NCBI GenBank assembly: GCA_013619125.1
Contig: JABXKS010000001.1
Coordinates: forward strand, 99,096 to 163,095
Reading direction: 5' to 3'
DNA length: 64,000 nt
From: Clostridiales bacterium
GTDB taxonomy: Bacteria > Bacillota > Clostridia > Tissierellales > GPF-1
Shown: positions 1 to 7,706 of the stretch, piece after piece
Layout: every line of letters starts with the position of its first letter
Position numbering within the stretch: position 1 is the stretch's first letter
The notes under the pieces: generated by a model
Databases searched by the model: none
What the model saw: only the letters and a program-made list of their open reading frames with translations
What the model was told of the DNA's origin: nothing
Translations under genes and position numbers: made by a program

Positions 1-28
1 ATGCCCAAAATTAAGTGGAGGGCACTGA

Positions 29-1057
29 ATGAATCATAGAAATCAAAACGAATTCGACAATCAAGCGAATGGGTTGGAACGAAATGATGAAAGTAAAACG
101 GCGCGTGTGATACGCGTGGATCGAGGCATCTATCACCTGGAAGGAATCAAAGGCATTTTTCTTGCGGAGTTGCGAGGGCGCTTTCAAGAGGAAGCAATCG
201 CGGCTTCGGATTATCCCGCGGTCGGTGATTATGTGGCGGTTGATCGATTGAATGACAAAGACGGGCATGGGATGATTGCAGCGATCTTGCCTCGAAAGAG
301 TCATTTTTCTCGCAAGGTGGCGGGAAATCGTCTGGATGAACAGGTGGTGGCGGCCAACATAGATACCGTTTATGTGTGTATGGCTTTGAACCATGATTTC
401 AATTTGCGCCGGTTAGAGCGTTATCTGACGCAGGCCTGGAGCAGCGGTGCAAGTCCGAAAATTCTCCTCACCAAAGAAGATTTGTGTGACGAGCGAGAGG
501 AACGATTGCGGGACGTGCAGGAGATTGCTTATGGCGTTGACGTGTTTATGGTAAGCGCACTAACAGGCGCGGGGATGGATGCTTGGAAAGACTCCCTCCA
601 TCCGGAAGAAACTGGGGTTTTGCTTGGGTCTTCCGGTGTCGGAAAATCGACGTTGATGAATACCCTGTTGGGCATTGAGCATCTGGAAACCCAGGGGCTT
701 AGAAATGATGACAAGGGAAGACATACGACGACCTATCGCGAACTGGTTACCCTGCCAAACGGCGCCTATCTGATTGATACGCCGGGGATGCGGGAACTGC
801 AATTGATGGATGATGAAGAGGCAAGTAGATCGGTCTTTTCTGAGATTGAAGTATTGGCAAAGCGATGTCGGTTTCGAGATTGCGGACATGAGTCGGAGCC
901 AGGGTGTGCGATTCAAGCAGCCTTGCACAATGGAGAATTGTCGGAAGAACGCTGGGAGAGCTATCAAAAGATACTTCGGGAACAGCGATTTATGGAGAAA
1001 AAGCTCAAGGAACGGGAAAGGCGCGAGGAGAAAAAGAACGGGAAAAGAAGGAATTAA
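29..1057 (+). CDS. rsgA: Ribosome small-subunit-dependent GTPase A (RsgA)
   Basis: This 342-residue protein is the circularly permuted GTPase that helps the 30S ribosomal subunit mature. The OB-fold region comes first (about residues 25-95). It is followed by the G4-like LLTKED at 146-151, the P-loop GSSGVGKS at 200-207 and the G3 motif DTPG at 250-253, which is the permuted order typical of the family. The C-terminal zinc knuckle is visible as Cys280, Cys285, His287 and Cys293. A GGAGG-like site at about 17-22 precedes the ATG. The first 39 bases in frame 1 could be the 3' end of an upstream gene overlapping rsgA, but too little is present to tell. Identification is confident. Confidence 0.97.
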   Translation: MNHRNQNEFDNQANGLERNDESKTARVIRVDRGIYHLEGIKGIFLAELRGRFQEEAIAASDYPAVGDYVAVDRLNDKDGHGMIAAILPRKSHFSRKVAGNRLDEQVVAANIDTVYVCMALNHDFNLRRLERYLTQAWSSGASPKILLTKEDLCDEREERLRDVQEIAYGVDVFMVSALTGAGMDAWKDSLHPEETGVLLGSSGVGKSTLMNTLLGIEHLETQGLRNDDKGRHTTTYRELVTLPNGAYLIDTPGMRELQLMDDEEASRSVFSEIEVLAKRCRFRDCGHESEPGCAIQAALHNGELSEERWESYQKILREQRFMEKKLKERERREEKKNGKRRN

Positions 1058-1138
1058 GGAACTTGTAAAGGGGGAATTCCTAGGGGATTCGGATTGTGTA
1101 TGGTAAGATAGGACTATTACTAAAATGAAGAGGCAGAA

Positions 1139-1753
1139 ATGAAAAACGAAACTTATCGTGCATATATTTTACTCACATATACGGGTTCGATGCTGAGCAG
1201 TATCATTCGGAAGGCATCGGATCTGCCCTATTCCCATATTTCCATTGGGTTTGATGATTCTCATCAAACCTTTTATTCTTTTGGCAGAAAATATCACTCC
1301 AATCCATTTTTTGCGGGATTTGTGGAAGAGGATGTCAAGGATGGTGTTTATCAGCGATTTCAGCAAGCACAGTTTGCTCTCTACGAGATTGAAGTGACGA
1401 AGAAACAGTACTATGCCATGAAACGTCAAATTCGCCATTTCGAGCGTAATAAAAAACTTTATCGCTATAATCTCTTGGGGATGGCTTTTGCGAAGGTAGG
1501 GGTGTCATTAACGAGAAATAACGCGTATTTCTGCTCGCAATTCGTATCGACGGTCTTTCGGCGCTCGGGAATTCATAGTTTTGATCGATCAGATGGATTG
1601 ATTCACCCCATGGATTTTCTGGAAATTGACGGGATGAAGCTCGTTGGACAAGGCAGGTTAAGTGATTTTCGATTGGAGCAATGGGGTGTGAATCGGCAGC
1701 AGCGAAGATTTCGAGAAATTCCGGTGTCGCTCTTCCATCGTGTATTCAACTAA
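1139..1753 (+). CDS. Permuted papain-like (NlpC/P60 superfamily) hydrolase, hypothetical
   Basis: This 204-residue soluble protein resembles a family common in Firmicutes with a circularly permuted papain-like fold (YiiX/NlpC-P60 superfamily). The N-terminal segment has a PYSHISIGFD stretch (about residues 29-38) that would supply the catalytic histidine. The motif FCSQFVS, at about residues 127-133, carries the likely nucleophilic cysteine. The Cys-after-His order is typical of the permuted families. No signal peptide or membrane segment is visible, so an intracellular role on an unknown amide or thioester substrate is most likely. It stands alone downstream of rsgA. The substrate cannot be predicted. 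Confidence 0.75.
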   Translation: MKNETYRAYILLTYTGSMLSSIIRKASDLPYSHISIGFDDSHQTFYSFGRKYHSNPFFAGFVEEDVKDGVYQRFQQAQFALYEIEVTKKQYYAMKRQIRHFERNKKLYRYNLLGMAFAKVGVSLTRNNAYFCSQFVSTVFRRSGIHSFDRSDGLIHPMDFLEIDGMKLVGQGRLSDFRLEQWGVNRQQRRFREIPVSLFHRVFN

Positions 1754-1775
1754 AAAAGCCCCCGAAGGTACCGAC

Positions 1776-1809
1776 CCCCAAAGATTAGATTTCACTCTAA
1801 CTTTTGGGG
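1776..1809. repeat. Imperfect inverted repeat between convergent genes
   Basis: A 14-base arm CCCCAAAGATTAGA is followed after six bases by TCTAACTTTTGGGG, which matches it except at one position. There is no clear T-run directly after it. It lies between the papain-like gene and the convergent dsrE-like gene and could end transcription from both sides. It could also be a dispersed repeat. Confidence 0.5.
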
Positions 1810-1827
1810 TTAAGCACCGAATGAGGG

Positions 1828-2169
1828 CTATAGTGACAAGAGTTTTACGTCATTTTTTTGTAAATAATCGGTTAATGGTGCACCCATATAGCAGACATCA
1901 ACGCCCAAAGATTCCAGCAGAGCGGTTGCAGCTAAGTGATTGGCACAGGAACGGCAGGCACGCACCGTTATATTGTGATTGACCAATCCTTGAATGGATT
2001 CTTGGATCGCTGGGGTGTCGCGAACCAATTGTGTGGAACCGCCCCAGATGATGAGCGTGGCTTCAGGCCACCAGCCTTTAAGTTTACTGTTCATTAAGTA
2101 GGGTAAAATCATTTCTGTGAATGTGACTTCACTATTTTGTGTCCATAGAATAACCAATTGTTTTGCCAT
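1828..2169 (-). CDS. DsrE family protein
   Basis: This 113-residue protein has the small alpha/beta fold of the DsrE/YchN family. A beta strand opens it (AKQLVILWTQ), a WGGSTQLV segment lies near the middle, and ITVRACRSCANHLAA contains the cysteine pair seen in many members. DsrE-like proteins are linked to sulfur transfer or small-molecule binding, but isolated copies such as this one have no assigned substrate. It is divergent from the flavin-binding gene at 2225, with only 55 bases between the two starts, so the promoters must overlap. A GGAGGG site lies just upstream of its ATG. Confidence 0.8.
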   Translation of the reverse strand: MAKQLVILWTQNSEVTFTEMILPYLMNSKLKGWWPEATLIIWGGSTQLVRDTPAIQESIQGLVNHNITVRACRSCANHLAATALLESLGVDVCYMGAPLTDYLQKNDVKLLSL

Positions 2170-2224
2170 ATCATCCCTCCTTGTTCTTAGTATACAGGAT
2201 CATGGAGGAGCTGAGGAGGAAAAG

Positions 2225-2707
2225 ATGCGGTATCATATGCAAAGAAAAGAGCGAGAGATCACGTCTATGGAAAGTATTCATTCGATTCTACGGGATGGAA
2301 AGTTCATGGTTTTGGCATTGTCTTATCAAGGTGCGCCGTATACGGTTGCGATGAGTTATGGGTATGATGAGGATGAAAATGCCTGTTATTTTCATGGGGC
2401 GAAGAAGGGTCGAAAGATGGACTATATTCGTGCCAATCCGAAGGTGTGCGGGATTGTTATTCAAGATCGCGGATATATTGACGGGGCATGCAGCCATGCC
2501 TATCGATCCGTTGTGGTGGAGGGCACCATGGAGCTTGTTCGAAATGTGAATGAGAAAAGCCAAGCCTTAACCAAGATGTTTCTTCATCTGGAAGAACATC
2601 CGGAAAATCTGATTAAGCGTTTTGAGGGAAATACCGATGCGATTAGTGGACTTACGGTATTCAAATTAAAGATCGAATCCCTCACGGGGAAGCAAAGCAA
2701 GGAATAA
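2225..2707 (+). CDS. Pyridoxamine 5'-phosphate oxidase family (FMN-binding split barrel) protein
   Basis: This 160-residue protein belongs to the split-barrel flavin-binding group (NimA-like branch). The N-terminal IHSILRDGKFMVLALSY and the later FHGAKKGRKMDYIRANPKV are typical of this branch, where the second segment binds FMN phosphate. A conserved SVVVEGTMELV strand follows. The start is placed at 2225 because GAGGAGGA lies five to ten bases upstream; reading could extend further 5' but without a binding site. Members reduce nitroimidazoles, or bind flavin or heme in redox housekeeping. The specific substrate is unknown. Confidence 0.85.
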   Translation: MRYHMQRKEREITSMESIHSILRDGKFMVLALSYQGAPYTVAMSYGYDEDENACYFHGAKKGRKMDYIRANPKVCGIVIQDRGYIDGACSHAYRSVVVEGTMELVRNVNEKSQALTKMFLHLEEHPENLIKRFEGNTDAISGLTVFKLKIESLTGKQSKE

Positions 2708-2732
2708 GGATCGGGTACGATCCTTTTTTTTT
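2706..2732 (+). terminator. Intrinsic terminator
   Basis: GGATC and GATCC arms surround a six-base loop and are followed by nine T residues. The hairpin starts at the stop codon of the flavin-binding gene. Confidence 0.9.
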
Positions 2733-2738
2733 GCCCAC

Positions 2739-2770
2739 TACTTGACAATACCAAGTACCGAGTTTATACT
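2739..2770 (+). promoter_or_regulatory. Promoter with overlapping dyad upstream of padR gene
   Basis: A TTGACA -35 box (2742-2747) and a TATACT -10 box (2765-2770) are separated by exactly 17 bases. An inverted repeat, TACTTG (2739-2744) and CAAGTA (2752-2757), covers the -35 box. PadR regulators commonly repress their own operon, so this dyad is a reasonable operator candidate. The operator assignment is inference. Confidence 0.75.
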
Positions 2771-2813
2771 GTAGGTGACTACTAGGTAATGCCATATAGA
2801 GAGGAGGGAGAAG

Positions 2814-3155
2814 ATGGCGAAACAGACACAAATGTTAAAGGGCGTTCTGGAAGGATGTATTCTGGAAATTGTTTCTCAGGAAGAGACCTATGGATACGCG
2901 GTTTGTGAGCAATTGATTCAGGCGGGATTCTCCCATATCAACGAAGGGATTGTCTATCCTATTTTGATACGGTTGGAAAAAAAAGGATGGTTGCAGGCGG
3001 AGAAGAGACCCTCTCCCTACGGACCCAAGCGCAAGTACTATCAACTGACAGAAATGGGGAAACGGGAACGAATGGAGTTTATCCTGCGTTGGACGGAAAC
3101 GAGCAGGCGTGTCAATCAAATCCTTGAAAGGAGGATCAGCGATGAAAACACGTAG
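2814..3155 (+). CDS. PadR family transcriptional regulator
   Basis: This 113-residue winged-helix protein is of the short PadR class. The N-terminal LKGVLEGCILEIVSQEETYGYAVCEQL and the wing segment EGIVYPILIRLEKKGWL with YYQLTEMGK are diagnostic. It probably dimerises through its C-terminal helix and represses its own promoter (2742-2770). A GAGGAGGGAG site precedes the ATG. The next gene starts inside its last codons, so the two are translationally coupled, which is the usual arrangement of PadR with a HAAS-type membrane partner. Confidence 0.93.
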   Translation: MAKQTQMLKGVLEGCILEIVSQEETYGYAVCEQLIQAGFSHINEGIVYPILIRLEKKGWLQAEKRPSPYGPKRKYYQLTEMGKRERMEFILRWTETSRRVNQILERRISDENT

Positions 3156-4002
3156 AGAAAAAATGAAGAAGAGTTTTTCCCTGGTGATTGCGGGTATCGT
3201 TGTGCTACTCACAGGATTGTTCCTTTGGGCGTCACAGATTCGTGACCAAGGAGAGTTAGGATCCGGTCAAGGTGTTATTGCAATCGCTGTTTTGACACTG
3301 GCGGGGATTTCTGTTTTTGTGGTGTACTGGCAAGCCAGAAGCCGCAACCAAAAGTTGAAAAACTTACGGGAAGACTATCGAGAGCATTTGGATCAAGTCA
3401 TGGAATGGGTTGGGCAAAGCGCGTTGCAAAATTCGGAAAAGAGAGAGATTGAACAGGAATTGATGGCAATTTTTTTAGAAGCGCAGGGAGCAGGCAGACA
3501 ACCGCAATCTGTGATTGGTGAGGACGTAGAAAGTTTTGCGAAAGACCTTTTGGATGCTTACGGGATTCATCCAGGAATTCTTTCTTACCTATTGACAAGT
3601 ACTCAGTGGGTTTTGATGTACCTCGTTATTGTGCAAGGCTATCGCAGTTTGAGACATGGAATTGGGTCGTATTACGCCGCGTCCATGGATGTAGAGGTCC
3701 TGTTCTTATTCGCTTGGATTTCCTTTGTGACCCTGCCGATGATTCAGTATGGTGGAAAGGCTTGGGTTGTCGGCAAACGAAAACAAGGATTATTTGCGAT
3801 CTTTGGCTTTCTGACTTTTTTGATTGGCGTTGGGATTATTGAAGGAATTCATGCCGTGGCGGATCGAATGCCATGGGCTTCCGAGTTTTTGGGGAAACAG
3901 GTACTTGTATTTAAGCACCCTTGGCAATTGGCTATTGCGATCGCACTTGCGTTTGGGATCTTTTGGCTCAAACAATGGTTACGAAAAAAGCCCCTTCGTT
4001 GA
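3142..4002 (+). CDS. PadR-linked membrane protein with HAAS/DUF1048-like domain
   Basis: This 286-residue protein starts at 3142, where AAGGAGG lies eight bases upstream, and overlaps the padR gene by 14 bases. Two transmembrane helices come first (about residues 13-30 and 45-65). A soluble helical segment follows at about 75-145, with LREDYREHL, then IEQELMAIFLEAQGAG and FAKDLLDAYG; this resembles the HAAS/DUF1048 region found beside PadR genes. Four further hydrophobic helices end the protein. The family is thought to act in PadR-controlled envelope responses, but no activity is established. It is the likely output of the adjacent regulator. Confidence 0.75.
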   Translation: MKTRREKMKKSFSLVIAGIVVLLTGLFLWASQIRDQGELGSGQGVIAIAVLTLAGISVFVVYWQARSRNQKLKNLREDYREHLDQVMEWVGQSALQNSEKREIEQELMAIFLEAQGAGRQPQSVIGEDVESFAKDLLDAYGIHPGILSYLLTSTQWVLMYLVIVQGYRSLRHGIGSYYAASMDVEVLFLFAWISFVTLPMIQYGGKAWVVGKRKQGLFAIFGFLTFLIGVGIIEGIHAVADRMPWASEFLGKQVLVFKHPWQLAIAIALAFGIFWLKQWLRKKPLR

Positions 4003-4020
4003 AGGGGCTTTTTTCTTTTT
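3983..4020. terminator. Bidirectional terminator
   Basis: AAGCCCCTTC and GAAGGGGCTT arms flank a four-base loop, with A residues before and a long T-run after. It serves both the padR-linked gene and the convergent small membrane gene. Confidence 0.92.
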
Positions 4021-4210
4021 AAGAGGTTTTTTTTTGGATCTTATTTTTTCTTTGAAGAACACTTGCAGTAATCATTCCGGCTAAGATGACTGCAAAAAGG
4101 ACAATCGCCAAGGATTTTGGCAGGGGTGCAACGGCACTGTTAACATAAACGAGACACATTGTGGCGATGATGCAAATGATTCTAATGCCTTGGATTAGTC
4201 GATTTTTCAT
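4019..4210 (-). CDS. Small two-helix membrane protein, unknown
   Basis: This 63-residue protein has two hydrophobic segments (about residues 6-24 and 32-51) and a strongly basic tail (QRKNKIQKK). The start at 4210 is favoured because GGAGG lies six bases upstream; an ATG twelve bases earlier overlaps that site. The clear ribosome binding site and shared terminator support a real gene. I do not recognise the family. Confidence 0.65.
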   Translation of the reverse strand: MKNRLIQGIRIICIIATMCLVYVNSAVAPLPKSLAIVLFAVILAGMITASVLQRKNKIQKKTS

Positions 4211-4366
4211 AGGTTCCTCCATTTTAATGATCAGATCGGCTTGCTAGTCAATCATTTTACATTCATTATAGCAGATTCGTTGCTTAAAATCGGGAAATTG
4301 TCTGTCAGGATCACCATTTTGTTATAAACTGAGAATAGAAGAAATTGGTAAGCGAGGAGAGGTAAT

Positions 4367-5047
4367 GTGCAGATAATCATTGATGCGGGTTGGAAGGAAT
4401 GGGCACCAAATTTACAGATCGGCAGTATTGTTGCCGAGGTTACTGTGGGCGACAGCGGGGATGAATTGAATGCGAAACTAGATCAGCTGGTGGCTAAAAT
4501 TGAAGCGGGTTTGCCGGTTGCTTCCATTGCAAAGGAAGCGGCGATTGCCGCCATGAGAAAGACATATCGGACGGTTGGGAAAGATCCCACGAAGTATAGG
4601 GTCTCGTCTGAAGCACTGCTTCGAAGAATTGGAAGAGGTTTGGGTTTATATCGGGTAAATAATGTAGTAGAGATCAATAATTATGTCTCTATGAAAAGTC
4701 GGTGCCCGGTTTGCGCTTATGATAGTAGCAAGATTCGGGGGGATGTGAGGTTCACAGTAGCTCCGGAAGGTACGGTGTACGAAGGAATTGGACGCGGGGA
4801 GCTGAATATTGAATTTCTGCCGGTTTTTATGGATGAGGCAGGCGCTTTTGGCAGCCTGACCAGTGATTCCGCACGAACCTGTATCTCACAGGAGACAAGA
4901 ACGGTACTCTTTAATCTGGTTTCCGTGCATCCTCATGATGAGTTGGAGAGTTGGATTCGAGAAGCGGCTGAATTATTGGAATTGCATGCGCAGGGAAAAA
5001 TGAAAGAGATGAGAATTTGGAATGGCGTTTGGAGCAGCATCAAGTAG
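4367..5047 (+). CDS. Free-standing B3/B4 tRNA-binding domain protein
   Basis: This 226-residue protein matches the B3/B4 domain otherwise found in the beta subunit of phenylalanyl-tRNA synthetase, where it hydrolyses mischarged Tyr-tRNA(Phe). Recognisable segments are RKTYRTVGKDPTKYRVSSEALLRRI (split here by family convention near residues 65-90) and VNNYVS-like VEINNYVSMKS, followed by GRGELNIEFLPVFMDE. Free-standing copies are common in clostridia and may edit or bind aminoacyl-tRNA or free amino acids. It starts with GTG at 4367, preceded by GAGGAGAGG. Function is inferred only from the fold. Confidence 0.85.
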   Translation: MQIIIDAGWKEWAPNLQIGSIVAEVTVGDSGDELNAKLDQLVAKIEAGLPVASIAKEAAIAAMRKTYRTVGKDPTKYRVSSEALLRRIGRGLGLYRVNNVVEINNYVSMKSRCPVCAYDSSKIRGDVRFTVAPEGTVYEGIGRGELNIEFLPVFMDEAGAFGSLTSDSARTCISQETRTVLFNLVSVHPHDELESWIREAAELLELHAQGKMKEMRIWNGVWSSIK

Positions 5048-5104
5048 AAGCGATTAAATTATAGAATGATTGGTCAATACAAGCGGAAGAGGAAGGGGAG
5101 AAAA

Positions 5105-6037
5105 ATGAGGATTTTAAGGAAAGGCGCGATGGATTGCATGGCAAGAACGATTCAAACTGTTGGGCGACCTTTGGAAGCGGAAAAGTATCGCTACTTATTT
5201 GCGGGTGGAGAAGCGGAAGATGTGATTCGGGAGTTGATCCCATTTCAAAACCCGGATGGTGGGTTTGGTCATGGATTGGAATCCGACTTTCGATTGCCGG
5301 ATTCTTCCCCTTTGGCAACCTCGGTAGGGCTTCGCATGCTATTGGATTTGCCGGAGGGCAATGAACGTAATCGTATGATGGATGAGGCATTTTCATATCT
5401 TGAGGAGGCCTACTCAAGCGAGCGAGGTGGTTGGTATGCTGTTCCGAAGAGGGTGATGGACTACCCGCATGCGCCATGGTGGTCGATCAATCAGGAAACG
5501 GGACACACGGCAATCGATGAAAGCTGGGGCAATCCGACGGCAGAAATCTTGTCTCAATTTTCACGAGCCGGGCGACAACCCGAGGCATTTGATCTTCATC
5601 AGCGGGTCTTGTTCGCGGTGCGGCAACTAGAAGAAAAGCAGACGTATGTGTCTGAACATGAATTGTATTGCTATTTGCCTCTATACGATGTGTTGGAGGG
5701 AGAGCTGCAAAAACGATTGGAAGAAACTTTGACCCAAGGGATCCACGAGTTGATCAGACTGGATGTCGAGGGTTGGGAAGAATATGTACCAACGCCTTTG
5801 CATTTTCTTGATCCAAAGCGGACGAGCAACTTCGGAATTTCTGTGGAAGATCTTAATCGGCAATTGGATTGGCTGGTTTGCAAAATGGAGAAAAAAGGGG
5901 GATGGATGCCGCCATGGGGAGATTCCTTTTATAGTGGTGAGTTGAAGGTCGCCTATCATGAGTGGATCGGCGTTTTGACATTGAAAGCTTTGAATTGGTT
6001 GCATGTCTATGATCGAATAGAGAAGGGGGGCAAATGA
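5105..6037 (+). CDS. Alpha/alpha-toroid (squalene-cyclase-like) protein, unknown function
   Basis: This 310-residue soluble protein has repeated helical segments with QW-like motifs, for example FQNPDGGFGHGLESDF near residues 40-55, and later GGWYAVPK and KKGGWMPPWG. These resemble the alpha/alpha barrel of terpene cyclases and protein prenyltransferases, but I do not see the catalytic DxDD motif, so cyclase activity is doubtful. The start at 5105 follows AAGGGGAG. It overlaps the next gene by four bases (ATGA), so the two are probably co-translated with the DUF2785 protein. Confidence 0.7.
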   Translation: MRILRKGAMDCMARTIQTVGRPLEAEKYRYLFAGGEAEDVIRELIPFQNPDGGFGHGLESDFRLPDSSPLATSVGLRMLLDLPEGNERNRMMDEAFSYLEEAYSSERGGWYAVPKRVMDYPHAPWWSINQETGHTAIDESWGNPTAEILSQFSRAGRQPEAFDLHQRVLFAVRQLEEKQTYVSEHELYCYLPLYDVLEGELQKRLEETLTQGIHELIRLDVEGWEEYVPTPLHFLDPKRTSNFGISVEDLNRQLDWLVCKMEKKGGWMPPWGDSFYSGELKVAYHEWIGVLTLKALNWLHVYDRIEKGGK

Positions 6038-6876
6038 TGAAAACAGTGGAGAAATGGAAAGAAGAATTGCAAGCGATACGTGCAAATGATTGGCAATTGC
6101 CTAAAGAAGTGAAAGCCGATGCTTATGCATTAGAGCTCTACGACCTGCTTGGTGAATTGGATTCGGAATTGCGAGACGATCTCGCACTTTCTTTGATTAC
6201 AAGATTGACTGAAGGGGAAAAGCTTTCAAAAGATACCTGTCGGGAACTTCTTGCTCGTAGTCAACGGGATGGGATCTTTGTTCACATTGAAGAAGCTAAA
6301 GGAAATGGAATTTTCAAGCGAAGCTTTGCCTTGCTGGTGATTGCTGTTTTGGTAGAAGATCATGTTAAGTCGCATCGCGCTTGGATGAGAAAGGATCGCT
6401 TTATTGAATTGGTAGAAAACTTGCTTCAATATGCAGAGAACGAAAAGGATTTGAGAGGATATGTCAAGGAGTATGGCTGGGCGCATTCAGCGGCGCATCT
6501 GGCAGATGTATTTGCAGAATTGGCGGCCTGCAAGGAATTGAATGAAAGTCAATCTAAACAGATATTTCGCGCAATCTTGAGAAAAATGGCGATTAAGGAG
6601 TATGTGTATATTCATGGAGAAGATGAGCGAATGGCGAAAGCCGCTTGCGCTTTGATCAAACATCAAAAGATAGGTTTTTTGGATTGGGAAGAGATTTTGG
6701 TTGAAGAAATGACCGGGATTGATCAATCCCTACCCGGATATTTACGACTTCAAAAACAGGAAAATGCAAAAATCTTCTTGCGCAGTTTGGTTGCGCGGAT
6801 TCAGCGAGTAGGGCTTGATCAGAAGTGGACATTCCCTGTCATATCCGTATTGAGAAATTATGATGTGAAGTACTAG
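6034..6876 (+). CDS. DUF2785 domain protein
   Basis: This 280-residue soluble helical protein matches the DUF2785 family. The hallmark is RGYVKEYGWAHSAAHLADVFAELA at about residues 131-155 (only its parts are quoted: RGYVKEYGW and AHSAAHLADV). The N-terminal ELRDDLALSLITR is also typical. No catalytic activity is established for the family. It overlaps the toroid gene upstream and is followed after nine bases by the MerR regulator, suggesting a three-gene operon. Confidence 0.8.
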   Translation: MMKTVEKWKEELQAIRANDWQLPKEVKADAYALELYDLLGELDSELRDDLALSLITRLTEGEKLSKDTCRELLARSQRDGIFVHIEEAKGNGIFKRSFALLVIAVLVEDHVKSHRAWMRKDRFIELVENLLQYAENEKDLRGYVKEYGWAHSAAHLADVFAELAACKELNESQSKQIFRAILRKMAIKEYVYIHGEDERMAKAACALIKHQKIGFLDWEEILVEEMTGIDQSLPGYLRLQKQENAKIFLRSLVARIQRVGLDQKWTFPVISVLRNYDVKY

Positions 6877-6885
6877 GAGCTGTTG

Positions 6886-7680
6886 ATGAGATTGATAATT
6901 GGAGAATTTGCAAAACTGCACGGGGTTGGGATTCAAACCTTGCATTATTATGATTCCAAGGAAATACTAAAGCCTGCCTGGATTGATCCCGAGACGGGGT
7001 ATCGGTTTTATAATGAAGAATCGTCGGATCGATTGTGGAAGATTAAAGCATTGAAGTCCGCGGGGCTCTCTTTGAAGGAGATTCGGGATTTATTGGATGC
7101 AGATGTATCCTATACGGAAGCGATTTTTGAAAAGACGGCAAAGGAATTGAAGAACCGAATCGAACAAGAGCAACAGATGCTCAAGTATTTGAATCGCAGT
7201 CTTCAGGCAATTCGAAAGTGGAATCAAGGGGACTGGGTAAAAGAACCAAGGCTTGTTGAAATCTCTGACCGAACGGGTTATGTGATTGAAGTGAAAGAGT
7301 CGGATGATCGGGAAATGCGTTTTCGTGCTTTGGAAACCTTTCAAAAGCACCTGCCCTTGCATGTTGATATTTTGTTTCAGCCCTCCAGGGTGATGAAAAT
7401 TGATGAAACCGACGAACCGATTCTTGCCTGTTACGGGGCTTTAACCGAAGTCCCTTTGGAGGATGCAGAGCTCGAGATGCCAAAAGGACAATTCGTCGTC
7501 ATGGATCATATAGGCATTCATCAGTCCGTGGGTAGGACTTACGATCAGATTTTTCAGTACTGCAGGAAAAATGCGCTGCAATGGACGGGGAATGCTTTGG
7601 AACTTTTTGTGATTGATCCGCATTTATCATCGAATGCAGAAAATTGGGTACGACAAATTCAAGTGGAAATACAAAAATAA
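6886..7680 (+). CDS. MerR family regulator with GyrI-like effector domain
   Basis: This 264-residue regulator has an N-terminal MerR winged helix (IGEFAKLHGVGIQTLHYYD and DPETGYRFYNEE) and a following LKEIRDLLD helix. A coiled coil spans about residues 75-110. The C-terminal half resembles the GyrI/BmrR-type ligand-binding domain that senses hydrophobic drugs. The ATG at 6886 is chosen because AGGAG lies six bases upstream; a TTG codon directly precedes it. A 19-base-spacer promoter with a MerR-type dyad lies upstream of the convergent nitroreductase gene at 8598-8628, which makes that gene a possible target. Confidence 0.9.
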   Translation: MRLIIGEFAKLHGVGIQTLHYYDSKEILKPAWIDPETGYRFYNEESSDRLWKIKALKSAGLSLKEIRDLLDADVSYTEAIFEKTAKELKNRIEQEQQMLKYLNRSLQAIRKWNQGDWVKEPRLVEISDRTGYVIEVKESDDREMRFRALETFQKHLPLHVDILFQPSRVMKIDETDEPILACYGALTEVPLEDAELEMPKGQFVVMDHIGIHQSVGRTYDQIFQYCRKNALQWTGNALELFVIDPHLSSNAENWVRQIQVEIQK

Positions 7681-7706
7681 GGGGACGCGATTGCGCCCCC
7701 TTTGTT
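7675..7706. terminator. Bidirectional terminator
   Basis: GGGGACGC and GCGCCCCC arms with a GATT loop, flanked by A residues on the left and T residues on the right, sit between the convergent merR and nitroreductase genes. Confidence 0.85.

Noticed and set aside
1..39. 3' end of an upstream gene overlapping rsgA
   Set aside because: Two frames could end here and only about a dozen codons are visible, too few to support a call.
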